DNA from: JAXDBM01 sp964460245 | GTDB taxonomy: Bacteria > Desulfobacterota > Syntrophia > Syntrophales > Fen-1087 | Direction of reading: 5' to 3' | Assembly (NCBI GenBank): GCA_964460245.1 | Contig: CAYWTL010000001.1 | Location: 1-64,000, forward strand | DNA length: 64,000 bases | Shown here: positions 62,228-64,000 of the stretch, piece after piece | Layout of the letters: the number at the start of each line of letters is the position of its first letter | Numbering within the stretch: position 1 is the stretch's first letter | The notes under the pieces: model-generated | What the model was told of the DNA's origin: nothing | What the model saw: only the letters and a program-made list of their open reading frames with translations | Database searches by the model: none | Program-made: the position numbers and the translations under genes

Positions 62228-63121
62228 TCACGTCTCCGGGCTTTCCGCGGAGCGGTCCGCGCTGAAACGGAACTCTTCGAAGCGTCCGCTTTCCAGGTCG
62301 ACATGTTTCATGATCCGTCTGAAGATCCTCCCGCGACGAAGCAGGATCTTGAGGACCTCCATCGTCTGAAGGGTGGCGATCAGGGCGGCGGTCACGGCGG
62401 GAACGCCCAGGAGCGCTTCCGGCCGTTCCAAGTCCGCTTCAGCCGTCGCCTCGGCGCCATAGAGCTGCGTAAGGCCCGGATCTCCCGGAAAGACCGTCAT
62501 GATCCTGCCCTCAAAGCCGGCCAGGGCGCCGTGCACCAAGGGAAGTCCCCGACGCCGGGCCGCCTCCTGCAGGATGAGGCGATCCGGTACATTGTCCAAG
62601 GCATCGACAATCACATCGGCGCCGGTCAGAATCCGATCGATGTTTTCTGCCTCGATCCTCACCGGATGGGCCATGACCCGGACCCCGGGATTGATGGACG
62701 CCACAGCATCCGCAGCCGTCCGTGCCTTCTGCCTTTGCAACGATTCCTGACTGCAAAGGACCTGACGGTTGAGATTCGTTTCCTCAAAACAGTCAGGATC
62801 CGCCACAATCAGCCGTCCGACGCCGATCCGCGCCAGCAACAGGATGACTTGCCCGCCCAGCCCTCCCGCGCCGACAACGGCAACCTGCGACTCCGCCAGT
62901 TTCAACTGCTCGGCCGGAGAGATGACCGCCCGGTTGCGGATGTAACGGCAGGGGTAGACGAGGCTTCTCAGGGCTTCCGCATAGACCTCCTGGAGGCTCA
63001 GGCTGCACTGACGGGCGATCTCGATGGCAGCACAATCCTCGATGACCTGAACTTCGCGCCCCGCTGGGTCGGTGATCTTTCTCGCCTTTTCATGAATCCG
63101 ACGATGGATGCCCGCGTTCAT
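62228..63121 (-). CDS. ThiF/MoeB/HesA-family E1-like adenylyltransferase
   Basis: A 297-residue protein. VAVVGAGGLGGQVILLLARI near residues 81-100 is the ATP-binding Gly-rich loop, followed by VADPDCFEETNLNRQVLC with the Arg of N-x-x-R-Q and by VIVDALDNVPDRLIL. The CxxC zinc pairs of MoeB are not obvious. An N-terminal ~70-residue extension is present. It should activate the C-terminal Gly-Gly of a ThiS/MoaD-like carrier; such a gene lies divergently 140 bases away. In anaerobes this pair often serves molybdo- or tungsten-enzyme maturation, not verified here. Confidence 0.82.
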   Translation of the reverse strand: MNAGIHRRIHEKARKITDPAGREVQVIEDCAAIEIARQCSLSLQEVYAEALRSLVYPCRYIRNRAVISPAEQLKLAESQVAVVGAGGLGGQVILLLARIGVGRLIVADPDCFEETNLNRQVLCSQESLQRQKARTAADAVASINPGVRVMAHPVRIEAENIDRILTGADVIVDALDNVPDRLILQEAARRRGLPLVHGALAGFEGRIMTVFPGDPGLTQLYGAEATAEADLERPEALLGVPAVTAALIATLQTMEVLKILLRRGRIFRRIMKHVDLESGRFEEFRFSADRSAESPET

Positions 63122-63260
63122 TCCAATCGCACCTGTTTGTTTATTACCATAAATTGCCTTTCATCTCCAGGACGGGAAACGACTTCGGAATAAAAAAAGA
63201 GGAAAATCCCGCAGAGAAAGGTTAAACTGTGGTTCCAACGCATTGGAAGGGCAAGCGAGC

Positions 63261-63503
63261 ATGAATATCGAACTGAATCTTTATGCTTCCCTGGCGCGCT
63301 ACCTTCCCCGCGAAACGGGGGCGCCCCGTAACCAAATCCGGGACGTGGCCGAGGGAACCACCATTCGGGAACTCCTCCTTCATCTCCGGGTCCCGATGGT
63401 CAGAGTCAAGCTGCTGTTTCTGAACGGGCTTCATGCCCATGGCGATGAGGTCCTGAAGGATGGGGACCGGGTAGGCGTTTTCCCGCCGGTGGCCGGAGGA
63501 TAG
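63261..63503 (+). CDS. MoaD/ThiS-family sulfur-carrier protein
   Basis: An 80-residue beta-grasp protein starting MNIELNLYASLARYLP and ending DRVGVFPPVAGG, with the diglycine tail needed for adenylation and thiocarboxylate formation. TTIRELLLHLRVP is the central helix. GGAAGG lies ten bases upstream. Divergent from the E1-like gene, its likely partner. Whether it serves molybdopterin or thiamine/tungsten cofactor synthesis is not evident. Confidence 0.85.
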   Translation: MNIELNLYASLARYLPRETGAPRNQIRDVAEGTTIRELLLHLRVPMVRVKLLFLNGLHAHGDEVLKDGDRVGVFPPVAGG

Positions 63504-63504
63504 A

Positions 63505-64000
63505 TCAGACAGTCCGGATTCGCAGATAAACCGGGGAGCCCGTGAAATCCCGGTGCGGTATTTCCGCGATCCCGATGTTTCTCCCGTCCACCTCGGCTTC
63601 GATACATCCATCCCTCCAGTTATTCGACCGGCTCCTGAAGAAATCCGCCAGAAGCTCCCCATCCACCCAGATCCCCCGCGCCAGAAACACGGGCCCCAGT
63701 TCCCGGATCGTCAGGTTGAAGAGCTTCACGATAATCCGGCCATCTGTCCGCAGGGGCGGCGCCGCACTTTCCACATGGGTGATCTGACTGCGCATTCGGG
63801 AATAGTAACCCCCTCTCCTCAGGGTTGCGCCCAGCACGCCGGGCATGGCGGAAGAAAGGGCAAGCCTCGAACCGTCGCGAACGATGGCGGCATCAATATC
63901 ATCGACGGGTTTGCCGTTCAGAAATACGGTCTGGATTCTATGTTCGATGTATTCCACGGACAGGCGGAATTGATCGGAAAGCAACGACCGGACACTGCAG
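63505..64000 (-). CDS. Unrecognised protein, 5' end outside the window
   Basis: At least 159 residues; the frame is open to the right edge (a TTG at 63984 is a possible but weak start). It begins in view with SVEYIEHRIQTVFLNGKPVD, has GVLGATLRRGGYYSRMRSQI and ends in a beta-rich segment (EIPHRDFTGSPVYLRI). I recognise no family. Its stop is one base from the moaD stop, tail to tail. Confidence 0.5.
   Translation of the reverse strand, partial: CSVRSLLSDQFRLSVEYIEHRIQTVFLNGKPVDDIDAAIVRDGSRLALSSAMPGVLGATLRRGGYYSRMRSQITHVESAAPPLRTDGRIIVKLFNLTIRELGPVFLARGIWVDGELLADFFRSRSNNWRDGCIEAEVDGRNIGIAEIPHRDFTGSPVYLRIRTV

Overview
The window looks like chromosome from an anaerobic Desulfobacterota (deltaproteobacterial), perhaps Syntrophales-like, bacterium. 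The reasons are the mix of bacterial housekeeping operons with an acyl-CoA dehydrogenase, a bacterial deoxyhypusine-synthase homologue, a ThiF/MoaD pair and a tRNA-Sec remnant. The genus is an inference. It splits into an accessory half (1 to about 28.5 kb), visibly richer in A+T, and a G+C-rich core half (about 29 to 64 kb).

Accessory half. The left edge holds a truncated clostripain-type protease and a DUF433/DUF5615 toxin-antitoxin pair. A 3' fragment of the selenocysteine tRNA gene (selC) and the C-terminal relic of a tyrosine integrase follow; together they mark an island junction at a known integration hotspot. Next come two divergent defence operons. On the minus strand: Fic protein, TOTE-type AEP primase, and SF2 helicase with a PLD-like tail. 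On the plus strand, behind a near-consensus promoter, is a 20-kb run of nine tightly packed genes: HTH-SNF2 helicase with DUF3883-like nuclease end, a small ORF, AlbA_2/GHKL protein, ParA-like ATPase, DUF1156 Zn-ribbon DNA methylase, DUF499 ATPase, a protein I do not recognise, a PLD-family protein and a second SNF2-type helicase. It resembles DISARM in logic (helicases + methylase + PLD) but lacks the DUF1998 protein and adds ATPase, ParA and AlbA_2 parts; this is the best candidate for an under-described system. A recQ gene, cut by an in-frame amber codon, closes the island.

Core half. After an acyl-CoA dehydrogenase and the deoxyhypusine-synthase homologue comes a three-gene operon in which AspRS is fused to GatC, followed by a GatA homologue that has lost all three catalytic residues and by a GatB with a degenerate signature. 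Convergent to it lies a long minus-strand aromatic amino-acid region: aroF-aroB-pheA-aroD-aroE-aroA-aroK-aroC-tyrA, all seven common shikimate steps plus the Phe and Tyr branches, then trpEGDCF. Both units have a leader peptide (one rich in Tyr/Phe/Trp, one with three adjacent Trp codons) and two tandem intrinsic terminators before the first gene, so both appear to be controlled by attenuation. Beyond are two paralogous exported proteins, a metallo-hydrolase, a hotdog thioesterase, a YdcF-like membrane protein, a divergent metK under a SAM-II riboswitch, RNA methyltransferases, a rhomboid/TraB pair, a truncated beta-keto acid cleavage enzyme fused end to end with an M48 lipoprotein protease gene, and a ThiF/MoaD pair at the right edge.

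All assignments come from reading motifs by eye; no search or alignment was run.
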